Source: HGM11501 sp045123995 (GTDB taxonomy: Bacteria; Bacillota; Clostridia; CAKSNL01; HGM11501). From it: a stretch of DNA of 64,000 bases. Made by a program: the position numbers and the translations under genes. The DNA is taken from the NCBI GenBank assembly GCA_045123995.1, contig JBGVKY010000025.1:1-64000 (forward strand), read 5' to 3'. The notes beneath the pieces are model-generated. The model ran no database searches and was not told the origin of the DNA. It saw only the letters and a list, made by a program, of their open reading frames with translations. Below, piece by piece: positions 57,606 through 64,000 of the stretch (its first letter is position 1; each line of letters opens with the position of its first letter).

Positions 57606-58403
57606 GTGATTAAAGATTATTATATCTGTGATTATGAGGATGAAAAAAGTTCGAATGATAAATTTAAGCTTCACAACCATGATTTTTACGAAATATATAT
57701 TTTCCGTGAGGGAGAGGCCAATTATATAGTCGAGGGTGCTTCCTACGAACTTAAAAGCGGTGATGTGCTGGTTTTACGTCCCGATGAAATGCACAGAATT
57801 TATCATAAAGGGGAAGCTCGTTACAAAAGAACGATAATAAGCATCAAGCCTTCCTTTTTTGAAAAGAACGGAATAGAGGACTATCTTGATGTGTTTGAAA
57901 AAAGAAGAAGCGGTGAGAAAAACAAAATCGAGGGAAGCTTCTTTAATGATTCCGGAATATCGGAGTGCCTTGAAAGAATAAAAAAATACAGCGAAGGTTA
58001 TAAAAAGCAATATACTCCTTTGGTGAAATTCTGTTTTTGTGAATTTTTATATCTCGTAAATGAAGCTAAGGATTTTTTGAAAAGTGCCGACGAAACCAAC
58101 AAGGTAAGTCATGTTATAGCTTATATAAATGAAAATTATAAAGAAGATTTGCGCCTTGAAAAGTTATCTGAACGCTTTTTCATTTCAAAGGAATATCTTT
58201 GCAGAACCTTTAAAAAAAACACGGGATACACCGTTGACAATTACATAAAAAGAAAGAGGATTATGGAAGCAGAAAAGCTTTGTGCCAAAGGAGAAAAACT
58301 TACTGTGGCATGTAAAAAGGCTGGGTTTATCGACTATTCAACTTTTTATAAAGCGTACATGAAAATTTACGGAGTCAATCCTAAAAAGGGACTGAAAAAA
58401 TAA
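57606..58403 (+). CDS. AraC family regulator with cupin sensor (265 aa)
   Basis: An N-terminal cupin domain (LHNHDFYEIYIFREGEANYI, LKSGDVLVLRPDEMHRI, about residues 20-75) and a C-terminal AraC double helix-turn-helix (LEKLSERFFISKEYLCRTFK, YIKRKRIMEAEKLC, ACKKAGFIDYSTFYKAYMKI). GTG at 57606 follows GGGGTG. Divergent from the uxu operon and so its probable activator in response to a hexuronate-type ligand. Confidence 0.92.
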   Translation: MIKDYYICDYEDEKSSNDKFKLHNHDFYEIYIFREGEANYIVEGASYELKSGDVLVLRPDEMHRIYHKGEARYKRTIISIKPSFFEKNGIEDYLDVFEKRRSGEKNKIEGSFFNDSGISECLERIKKYSEGYKKQYTPLVKFCFCEFLYLVNEAKDFLKSADETNKVSHVIAYINENYKEDLRLEKLSERFFISKEYLCRTFKKNTGYTVDNYIKRKRIMEAEKLCAKGEKLTVACKKAGFIDYSTFYKAYMKIYGVNPKKGLKK

Positions 58404-58405
58404 AA

Positions 58406-58440
58406 AAAGAGAGTGCAAACAGCGGTTTGCACTCTCTTTA
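58406..58440. terminator. Bidirectional terminator
   Basis: Fifteen-bp stem (58406-58420 with 58425-58439), loop AGCG; between convergent araC-type and msmK genes. Confidence 0.9.
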
Positions 58441-58446
58441 ATTTTG

Positions 58447-59568
58447 TTAGTTGAGAATTGTACGTTCTGTTTCCTTGTCGAAAAGGTGAAGTCTGTTTGT
58501 ATCAAATACGACGTCAATCTTTTCGCCGGCCTTAGCCTTTGTTCTGGGATTAACTCTTGCAACAACGTGTGTTCCGTCGATATCAAGATGTAAAAGGGTA
58601 TCAGCACCTAAAGATTCTGTAAGGTCAACATCAACTGTTGCCTTGGAATCCTGCATGGTAGCCATGTAGATATCTTCGTCGTGAACGTTTTCAGGACGGA
58701 TACCCATGATAACTTCCTTGCCGAAATATTCGGAGCAAGTTTCAATAACCTGCTTAGCCTTGTTTTCAACAAGATAAATCTTATGACCTTCACCGAAGGA
58801 AAGGGAAACCTTATCATCTTCTCTGTTAAGAGTTGCATTGATGAAGTTCATTTCGGGGCTTCCGATGAAGCCTGCAACGAAGAGGTTTACGGGATGATCG
58901 TAAAGTTCCTGGGGAGAGTCAACCTGCTGAATGTAACCATCCTTCATAACAACGATTCTTGTACCCATGGTAAGAGCTTCTGTCTGGTCATGAGTAACGT
59001 AGATGAAAGTTGTCTGAAGTCTCTGATGAAGCTTGGAAATTTCCGCTCTCATCTGTACACGAAGCTTAGCGTCAAGGTTTGATAAGGGTTCGTCCATTAA
59101 GAATACCTTGGGTTCACGAACGATAGCACGGCCTAAAGCAACACGCTGTCTCTGACCACCGGACAAAGCCTTGGGTTTTCTGTCTAAAAGATGACCGATA
59201 TCAAGGATTTTAGCAGCTTCTTCAACACGTCTCTTGATTTCATCCTTGGGAGTTTTACGAAGCTTAAGACCGAAAGCCATGTTGTCGAACACTGTCATAT
59301 GGGGATAAAGAGCATAGTTCTGGAAAACCATCGCAATGTCTCTGTCCTTGGGAGCAACGTCGTTCATGAGCTTGCCGTCTATGTAGAGCTGACCTGAAGA
59401 AATATCTTCAAGACCTGCAATCATACGAAGAGTTGTGGACTTACCGCAACCGGAAGGACCTACAAGGATTATAAATTCCTTGTCTTCGATTTCAAGACAA
59501 ATGTCATTAGCAGCAATAACGCCACCGGAATACTTTTTGTAAATGTTTTTTAAACTTAAACCTGCCAT
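58447..59568 (-). CDS. msmK: ABC sugar importer ATPase, MsmK/UgpC type (373 aa)
   Basis: ATP-binding subunit that energises CUT1-family sugar importers. Walker A GPSGCGKST (about residue 37-45), Q loop, signature LSGGQRQRVALGRAIVREP (about 134), Walker B FLMDEPLSNLDAKLR, switch His in VTHDQTEALTM and a C-terminal TOBE-type regulatory domain (about 240-370, IMGIRPENVHDE). No permease or binding protein gene is adjacent, fitting a shared ATPase for several importers. AGGAGG precedes the ATG. Confidence 0.93.
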   Translation of the reverse strand: MAGLSLKNIYKKYSGGVIAANDICLEIEDKEFIILVGPSGCGKSTTLRMIAGLEDISSGQLYIDGKLMNDVAPKDRDIAMVFQNYALYPHMTVFDNMAFGLKLRKTPKDEIKRRVEEAAKILDIGHLLDRKPKALSGGQRQRVALGRAIVREPKVFLMDEPLSNLDAKLRVQMRAEISKLHQRLQTTFIYVTHDQTEALTMGTRIVVMKDGYIQQVDSPQELYDHPVNLFVAGFIGSPEMNFINATLNREDDKVSLSFGEGHKIYLVENKAKQVIETCSEYFGKEVIMGIRPENVHDEDIYMATMQDSKATVDVDLTESLGADTLLHLDIDGTHVVARVNPRTKAKAGEKIDVVFDTNRLHLFDKETERTILN

Positions 59569-59657
59569 ATTTATTATTTCCTCCTAAAACTTGTTTGAAG
59601 ATATCAACATCAAAAAGATACATTTATAGGATATCACAAATCAAGGTAAAAAGAAAG

Positions 59658-59671
59658 TGTGATTAGTCACA
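59658..59671. promoter_or_regulatory. Palindrome upstream of msmK
   Basis: TGTGA-TTAG-TCACA, a 5-4-5 inverted repeat about 90 bases before the msmK start and just before a TTGATT-like -35. It may be an operator; no known consensus is claimed. Confidence 0.35.
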
Positions 59672-59711
59672 AAAAAAGAAAAATATCTTTGGTATAATTG
59701 CATAAATATAT

Positions 59712-60398
59712 CTAAAAAATGGTTTCATGAGGAAATAAAGGACGATATTCCCCTTCTTTTAAGGACGAATCCAATAAAAGATTGCCGAATTTTATCCTTT
59801 TTAAATAAGTGACTTTATTGCCCAATGCTTCGAACATATATTTTACCTGATGGAATTTTCCTTCGGTAATTGTAAGGTTGGCTTTATTCTCTCCTAAAAT
59901 TTCAAGATCGGCGGGAAGTGTTTTGGTGCCCCCCGGAATATAGACACCCTCAGAAAAAGCTTTGGCATAATCTGAAGTTATGGGTTTTTCCGTTTCCACA
60001 TAGTAAGTTTTTTCCACATGAGATTTTGGTGATAAGGCCTTGTGGGCAAGCTCGCCGTCGTTGGTAATTAAGAGAAGTCCCACAGTATCTATGTCAAGTC
60101 TTCCGCAGGGGAAAAGGTCAAAATGTTTATACTCTTCGCCAATAAGAGAAAGAACTGTGGGCTTATCTTTGTCTTCTGTGGCGGAAACAACACCCTTTGG
60201 CTTATTCATCATAAGGTAAACGAAAGGACAGTAGGGAATTGCTTGTCCATTTAAAGTTACGGAAGCTTCCTTTTCCACAGAAAAAGAGGGGTCTTTTATG
60301 ACAAGGGAATTTACTGTCACAAGCCCCTTTTTTATACTGTCTTTAATTTCCTTTCGGCTGCCCTTGCCGGAATCAGTCAGATATTTATCCAGTCGCAT
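59712..60398 (-). CDS. Pseudouridine synthase RsuA/RluB family (228 aa)
   Basis: An N-terminal S4 RNA-binding domain (MRLDKYLTDSGKGSRKEIKD, residues 1-45) and a catalytic domain with the Asp motif GRLDIDTVGLLLIT (about 100-113), MMNKPKGVVSAT and TEGKFHQVKYMFEALGN. Modifies a uridine of 16S rRNA (RsuA-like) most likely. AAGGAG lies before the ATG. Confidence 0.9.
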   Translation of the reverse strand: MRLDKYLTDSGKGSRKEIKDSIKKGLVTVNSLVIKDPSFSVEKEASVTLNGQAIPYCPFVYLMMNKPKGVVSATEDKDKPTVLSLIGEEYKHFDLFPCGRLDIDTVGLLLITNDGELAHKALSPKSHVEKTYYVETEKPITSDYAKAFSEGVYIPGGTKTLPADLEILGENKANLTITEGKFHQVKYMFEALGNKVTYLKRIKFGNLLLDSSLKEGEYRPLFPHETIF

Positions 60399-60412
60399 AT
60401 AAACTCCTTATT

Positions 60413-60820
60413 TCACTTTGGCAGGAGAGGGAGCATTTTACCATGAACAGAAATGTTTGCGATATCCCCGCCGCAGATTTTATCTTCAAAAATAAGTATA
60501 TTTGCAATTAAATCTTCTTCACCTTTAAGATTGAAACTGTACCTGGACACAGTATTGCCTCTTAAGTGAGTAAGGTCAAAACCGGCCTCTTTTTGCAAAA
60601 GGTTGTAATTTTCATAAACCTTGCCAAACCCCTCAGGCACTTTAACCTCCGATATTTCAGGATCTTCAGATTCGGGGAAGTATCCCAAAGACTCAATAAA
60701 GTCAATACAAAGGGAAGTATTTTTATTCTTCTCGGCAAAGGAATAGATAAAGGCAAAGGTTATGGTTGCCAAAAGCATAAGACAAAGGATGATTTGTCCT
60801 TTTTTGAATACTAAAAACAT
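60413..60820 (-). CDS. DUF4830 domain protein (135 aa)
   Basis: Signal-anchored small protein: hydrophobic segment about residues 9-29, then a C-terminal domain like DUF4830 (SLCIDFIESLGYFPES, VKVPEGFGKVYENYNLLQKE, GFDLTHLRGNTVSRYSF). It would lie outside the membrane. ATG at 60820 follows AAGGAGG. Function unknown. Confidence 0.75.
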   Translation of the reverse strand: MFLVFKKGQIILCLMLLATITFAFIYSFAEKNKNTSLCIDFIESLGYFPESEDPEISEVKVPEGFGKVYENYNLLQKEAGFDLTHLRGNTVSRYSFNLKGEEDLIANILIFEDKICGGDIANISVHGKMLPLLPK

Positions 60821-60862
60821 AAAAAACCTCCTTACCATACTTTATGTGTAAGGGGAGCATAT

Positions 60863-61114
60863 TTATTCCTCCAAAGCCTTTTTTAATGCTTTTGCTAATT
60901 GATCGGGGCAGGAGGTGGACTTGAAACCACAGGTAATTCCCGAAAGAAGGGGGATTACTTCAGAGGCTTTCTTTCCCTCTGCCAGAGCGGAAATACCCTT
61001 TAAGTTGCCGTTACATCCGCCCTCGAAAGATATACCTCTTACGATGCTTTCTTCATCAAGGTCAAAGGTTATTTTTCTTGAACAGGTACCTTGTGTTTTA
61101 TATGTGTATTTCAT
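60863..61114 (-). CDS. TSCPD domain protein, TIGR03905 family (83 aa)
   Basis: Small conserved protein found in many Clostridia: YKTQGTCSRKITFDLDEESI, FEGGCNGNLKGISALAEGK and the C-terminal GFKSTSCPDQLAKAL that names the domain, also seen as the tail of class II ribonucleotide reductases. Its three conserved Cys suggest metal or redox chemistry. Role unproven. AAAGGAG precedes the ATG. Confidence 0.9.
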   Translation of the reverse strand: MKYTYKTQGTCSRKITFDLDEESIVRGISFEGGCNGNLKGISALAEGKKASEVIPLLSGITCGFKSTSCPDQLAKALKKALEE

Positions 61115-61125
61115 ACTTTTCTCCT

Positions 61126-61638
61126 TTATAAAAGTTCTCTGGGTATATGATTGGGGTCATCTGAAAGCATTCCAAGCTCCTTAAGGTCGGAAAAATCTTT
61201 CTGCCTTAAAGCTTCATAGAGCATGATGGCAACGGAGTTTGAAAGATTCAGGCTTCTGGCATCTGAAATCATGGGGATTCTCACACAAAGGTCGGGATTA
61301 TCCCAGATTAAGGTTTCAGGAAGTCCTCTGGTTTCCTTGCCGAAAACCAGAAAATCTCCGTCTTCATAGGAAACCTCGGAATAAACCTTTTTTGCCTTTG
61401 TAGTAGCAAAAAAGAGCCTTTTGCCCCTGGCGAAATCAAGGAAGTCTGATAAACTGTCATGATAGGTAATATTTAAAAGGTGCCAGTAGTCAAGCCCCGC
61501 CCTTTTTAATTTCTTATCATCAATTTCAAAACCCAGGGGACGGACAAGATGCAATGCCGCACCTGTGGCAGCGCAGGTTCTTGCAATATTTCCTGTATTC
61601 TGAGGGATTTCGGGCTCAATTAAAACAATGTTGAACAT
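61126..61638 (-). CDS. trmL: tRNA (cytidine/uridine-2'-O-)-methyltransferase TrmL (170 aa)
   Basis: SPOUT methyltransferase that modifies the wobble base ribose in some tRNA-Leu. Begins NIVLIEPEIPQNTGNIARTC, has HLVRPLGFEIDDKKLKRAGL and the knotted SAM site LVFGKETRGLPE, IPMISDARSLNLSNSVAIML. Length is typical. AAAGGA lies before the ATG. Confidence 0.95.
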   Translation of the reverse strand: MFNIVLIEPEIPQNTGNIARTCAATGAALHLVRPLGFEIDDKKLKRAGLDYWHLLNITYHDSLSDFLDFARGKRLFFATTKAKKVYSEVSYEDGDFLVFGKETRGLPETLIWDNPDLCVRIPMISDARSLNLSNSVAIMLYEALRQKDFSDLKELGMLSDDPNHIPRELL

Positions 61639-61664
61639 AAAAAAATCCTTTCGTTTTTTTAGAG

Positions 61665-62276
61665 TTATTTTGCATAAAGGGTAGGGACATCTCCAACTAT
61701 AACAGTTTCAGTAAGAGGGACTTTTGTGGTCACAGTGTGCTCAGTACCGTAAAAAGGGGATATCAGCCTCACTTTTGCCTTTGCCTCAATATATACTGAA
61801 TGCTTGGTCTGATTTATTCCTGCCTCGGAAAATTCCGATAAAATATCGGCTTCAAAGCTTCCCAAAGGCACTATTCTTATATGTATAAGGGGACCTCTTC
61901 CCGAAAGAAGGGGCAATTTAAATAAGTTACCCAAAGGAACTTTGTAAGTAGCGTAGTTTTTGTCCTTGAAAAGGGAATTTATGCTGTCTGCTACAAAAGA
62001 ACGTATGCGGTTGGCTTTTCCTGAGTTTAAGGAGATGCTTCTTATTTTTCCGTTATCTTCAAAAATTTCCGTAAGGTCATTAAAGTCGCTTTCGGGTAAA
62101 TCCAGTATGCTTTTATAGATAAGTGAGCTTGTATGGTTTTTGCAACCGGATGCTGCAAGTTCAAAGTATACCGGGGAAAGAGTTATGTAAAAAAATAAAA
62201 GGGTAAAAATAAGCAAAAGGGACAAAAGTATAATAAAAGGAAGAAATCTTCTTCTTTTAAGTCTCAGCCTTCTCAA
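61665..62276 (-). CDS. yunB: Sporulation protein YunB (203 aa)
   Basis: Mother-cell (sigma-E regulon in Bacillus) membrane protein needed for full spore formation. Basic N-terminus, one membrane helix (about residues 12-34), then the exterior domain with VADSINSLFKD, YKVPLGNLFKLPLLSGRGP, IRIVPLGSFEADILSEFSEA and GINQTKHSVYIEAKAKVRLI. The TTG at 62276 is preferred since GAGGTGG sits six bases ahead; upstream ATGs lack a binding site. Confidence 0.87.
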   Translation of the reverse strand: MRRLRLKRRRFLPFIILLSLLLIFTLLFFYITLSPVYFELAASGCKNHTSSLIYKSILDLPESDFNDLTEIFEDNGKIRSISLNSGKANRIRSFVADSINSLFKDKNYATYKVPLGNLFKLPLLSGRGPLIHIRIVPLGSFEADILSEFSEAGINQTKHSVYIEAKAKVRLISPFYGTEHTVTTKVPLTETVIVGDVPTLYAK

Positions 62277-62369
62277 GCACAACCACCTCAATAACATTTT
62301 ATGCATTTTGAGGAAAGAAGTCACATAGTATTATATACTATTTTGCAGTATTTTGCAAGAGAAGAAATC

Positions 62370-62398
62370 TTGACTATTTTATGTAAGTGGTATATAAT
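62370..62398 (+). promoter_or_regulatory. Promoter of the hydrolase/Mur-ligase operon
   Basis: TTGACT (62370-62375), 17-nt spacer, TATAAT (62393-62398). Confidence 0.65.
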
Positions 62399-62428
62399 AA
62401 CAGAGAATGAACATTAAAGGAAGATATT

Positions 62429-63184
62429 ATGTACGAAGTTTTTATAAACGGAATAAAAATAAGCTACAAGGATGAGGGAAAGGGTAAAACGGTTTTACTT
62501 TTACACGGCTGGGGAGCCAATAAAGAAAGCCTTGATTTGATATTTTCAAGCCTTAAACCCTCTTTCCGAGTTGTAAGTTTAGACCTTCCGGGTTTCGGTC
62601 AGTCGGGCGAACCTGATAAAGTCTGGAATTCAAAGGACTACTCTGATTTCTTAAAAGAGTTTTTAGAGGAAACGGGGATAGAACCTTTCTGTGCCCTTGG
62701 TCACTCAAACGGGGGCAGGATTTTAATCAAGGCATCATCTGACTGGTTTAATCCCGAAAAGCTTATTTTAGTGGATTCCGCGGGGCTGAAACTTCACCAC
62801 GGCCCGGTATATTATATAAAGGTATACTCATATAAACTGGGGAAAAAGATATTAAAGCTTCCTTTATTAAATAAGACAAAGCTTTACGAAAAACTCATAG
62901 AAAAAGCAGGAAGCTCGGATTACAGAAATTCAAGTGCACTAATGAAAGGAACTATGAGCGCTCTTTTGGCAGAGGATATGACAAGACTTTTGCCGAAAAT
63001 AAAAGCGGAGACTCTTCTTATCTGGGGAGAAAAGGACACGGCTACACCTTTATGGCAGGGAAGGAAAATGGAAAAGCTTATAAAAGGATCAGGTCTGGTT
63101 TTAATTAAGGACGGAGGGCATTTTTCCTTTATCGACAATCCCGGAAAGGCGCTTTCCGCCATAGGATATTTTCTCAATCATTAA
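62429..63184 (+). CDS. Alpha/beta hydrolase (251 aa)
   Basis: Serine hydrolase fold with the oxyanion region LLHGWGANKES (about residues 24-34), nucleophile elbow LGHSNGGRIL (Ser about 93), acid residue in LLIWGEKDTATPLWQG and catalytic His in IKDGGHFSFIDNP. Family length. It precedes a membrane Mur ligase gene by 12 bases and is likely cotranscribed, suggesting an envelope-linked substrate, but none can be named. Confidence 0.92.
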   Translation: MYEVFINGIKISYKDEGKGKTVLLLHGWGANKESLDLIFSSLKPSFRVVSLDLPGFGQSGEPDKVWNSKDYSDFLKEFLEETGIEPFCALGHSNGGRILIKASSDWFNPEKLILVDSAGLKLHHGPVYYIKVYSYKLGKKILKLPLLNKTKLYEKLIEKAGSSDYRNSSALMKGTMSALLAEDMTRLLPKIKAETLLIWGEKDTATPLWQGRKMEKLIKGSGLVLIKDGGHFSFIDNPGKALSAIGYFLNH

Positions 63185-63196
63185 AGAGGTTTGGTT

Positions 63197-64000
63197 ATGG
63201 AATTTGTTTCGTTTATCTTGGCAGGAATATTTTTTCTCTTATTTTTTGCCGCAAAGGGAATTGAATATATACATATGCTTCAGCTTAATTCCTATATGCA
63301 AAAGCGGTATTATCTTTGGTTTTCCAAGAATAAAAAACGTCTTTTCGCAAAGACGGCACTTATTACTCTTTTGTCTCTTTTATTGGCTTTCCGCGGAGAA
63401 AAAACAGTTTTTATTGCCCTGGCATTTTTGTTTATCATTATAACCCCGCTTAAAAAGAAAAAGGCAAAAACTCCGCTGGTTTACACAATGAGAGTGAAAA
63501 GACTTATCCTTATATATCTCCTCCTGGGAATAGCTTTGGCGTTTATTGCTTTCGGCATTAAGGAAAACATGTTTTTAAGTGTGGCGGTTTTGTCTTTGGG
63601 TGCCTTTTTGTCACCTCATTTTGTAACATTGGCTCTTTTTATATCTATGCCGATGGAAAAGGCCATTTCAAAATATTACTATAATGACGCAAAAAGGATT
63701 TTGGAATCCAAAAAGGATCTTATTATTATAGGAGTAACAGGAAGTTTCGGTAAAACCAGTGTGAAAAATATAGTACATAGTTTGCTTTCTGAAAAGTACG
63801 AGGTTTTGATGACTCCCGGAAATTTTAACACAACCCTTGGAGTTGTAAGAACCATAAGGGAACACTTAAAGCCTACTCACCAGGTTTTTATTGTGGAAAT
63901 GGGGGCTAAAAATAAAGGTGATATAAAGGAAATATGTGACCTTGTGAAGCCCGACTTCGGAATAATTTCATCCATTGGGCCTCAGCATCTTGAGAGCTTC
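63197..64000 (+). CDS. Membrane-embedded Mur ligase (MurF-like), 5' part
   Basis: Runs off the window after 268 codons. The first ~160 residues hold about six hydrophobic segments (for example VSFILAGIFFLLFFA and LIYLLLGIALAFIAFG), unlike ordinary soluble MurF. The Mur ligase central domain then starts with the ATP loop IIGVTGSFGKTSVKNIV (about residue 180), TPGNFNTTLG and VFIVEMGAKNKGDI, typical of D-Ala-D-Ala-adding enzymes. It follows the hydrolase gene. AAAGAGG precedes the ATG. Confidence 0.85.
   Translation, partial: MEFVSFILAGIFFLLFFAAKGIEYIHMLQLNSYMQKRYYLWFSKNKKRLFAKTALITLLSLLLAFRGEKTVFIALAFLFIIITPLKKKKAKTPLVYTMRVKRLILIYLLLGIALAFIAFGIKENMFLSVAVLSLGAFLSPHFVTLALFISMPMEKAISKYYYNDAKRILESKKDLIIIGVTGSFGKTSVKNIVHSLLSEKYEVLMTPGNFNTTLGVVRTIREHLKPTHQVFIVEMGAKNKGDIKEICDLVKPDFGIISSIGPQHLESF

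Overview
The window is chromosomal DNA of a low-GC (roughly 40% by eye), endospore-forming, anaerobic member of the Clostridia (Bacillota). Evidence seen directly: spoIIGA-sigE and spoIIAA-spoIIAB-sigF, ypeB, yunB, type III glutamine synthetase, RNase Y with its ymdB-type neighbour, IreB, type III pantothenate kinase, an 8Fe-8S ferredoxin, near-consensus sigma-A promoters with 17-nt spacers and frequent TTG/GTG starts behind strong ribosome binding sites. No rRNA, prophage, transposase or CRISPR array is present. A species cannot be named from sequence alone.

Layout. 1-1300: a small accessory segment with an ordered array of hairpins, a divergent XRE repressor / excisionase-like pair with a palindromic operator, and a tiny membrane protein, but no integrase. 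1494-6518: Lrp regulator with an alanine/glycine symporter, a MATE exporter and an ABC-F ATPase. 6584-14491: two AraC regulators, a GH3 glycosidase, and an operon of enolase-superfamily dehydratase, metallo-beta-lactamase-fold (lactonase-like) hydrolase, SDR dehydrogenase and RraA-type aldolase, which together look like a non-phosphorylative sugar oxidation route. 14536-18525: signal peptidase I, then spoIIGA-sigE, a sigG cut off after about 97 matching codons, and spoIIAA-spoIIAB-sigF. 18639-22774: tsaE-tsaB-rpiB-nrdR-glnN. 22804-27139: a Wzz/CpsD exopolysaccharide regulatory pair, a membrane-anchored helical protein, an SLH protein, YaiI and YgjV families.

27179-38325: rRNA methyltransferase, an E2/CAT-fold acyltransferase with an acyl-CoA synthetase, ireB, rny, ymdB, NagD-type phosphatase, an AbrB-like regulator with a zinc ribbon, tRNA-Thr, and a large membrane-anchored protein resembling the GTPase-associated protein 1 (GAP1) group. 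38356-49826: YjdF-like membrane protein, comM, coaX, tRNA-Glu, a ribbon-helix-helix protein beside a 27-bp palindrome, radC, a D-Ala-D-Ala carboxypeptidase, pepD, an OPT peptide transporter coupled to a PqqD-like protein, a DtxR regulator, dtd and a YerB lipoprotein. 49850-53661: ypeB, ferredoxin, a lone PTS IIC and a dihydrouridine synthase.

53703-59568: a uxuA-type hexuronate operon (TIM-barrel epimerase, Gfo/Idh/MocA oxidoreductase, uxuA, mannonate oxidoreductase) divergent from an AraC activator across three 21-bp direct repeats, and a msmK-type ATPase able to energise sugar importers. 59712-64000: RNA modification enzymes, small conserved proteins, yunB, an alpha/beta hydrolase and a membrane-embedded MurF-like ligase that runs off the window.

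The strongest leads are the hairpin array at 186-355, the truncated sigG joined directly to the spoIIA operon, the dehydrogenase/lactonase/dehydratase/aldolase set, the GAP1-like protein, the OPT-PqqD pair and the operator-like repeats beside the AraC, XRE and RHH regulators. Almost all intergenic gaps are under 300 bases; the one long gene-free stretch (1-525) is described below.
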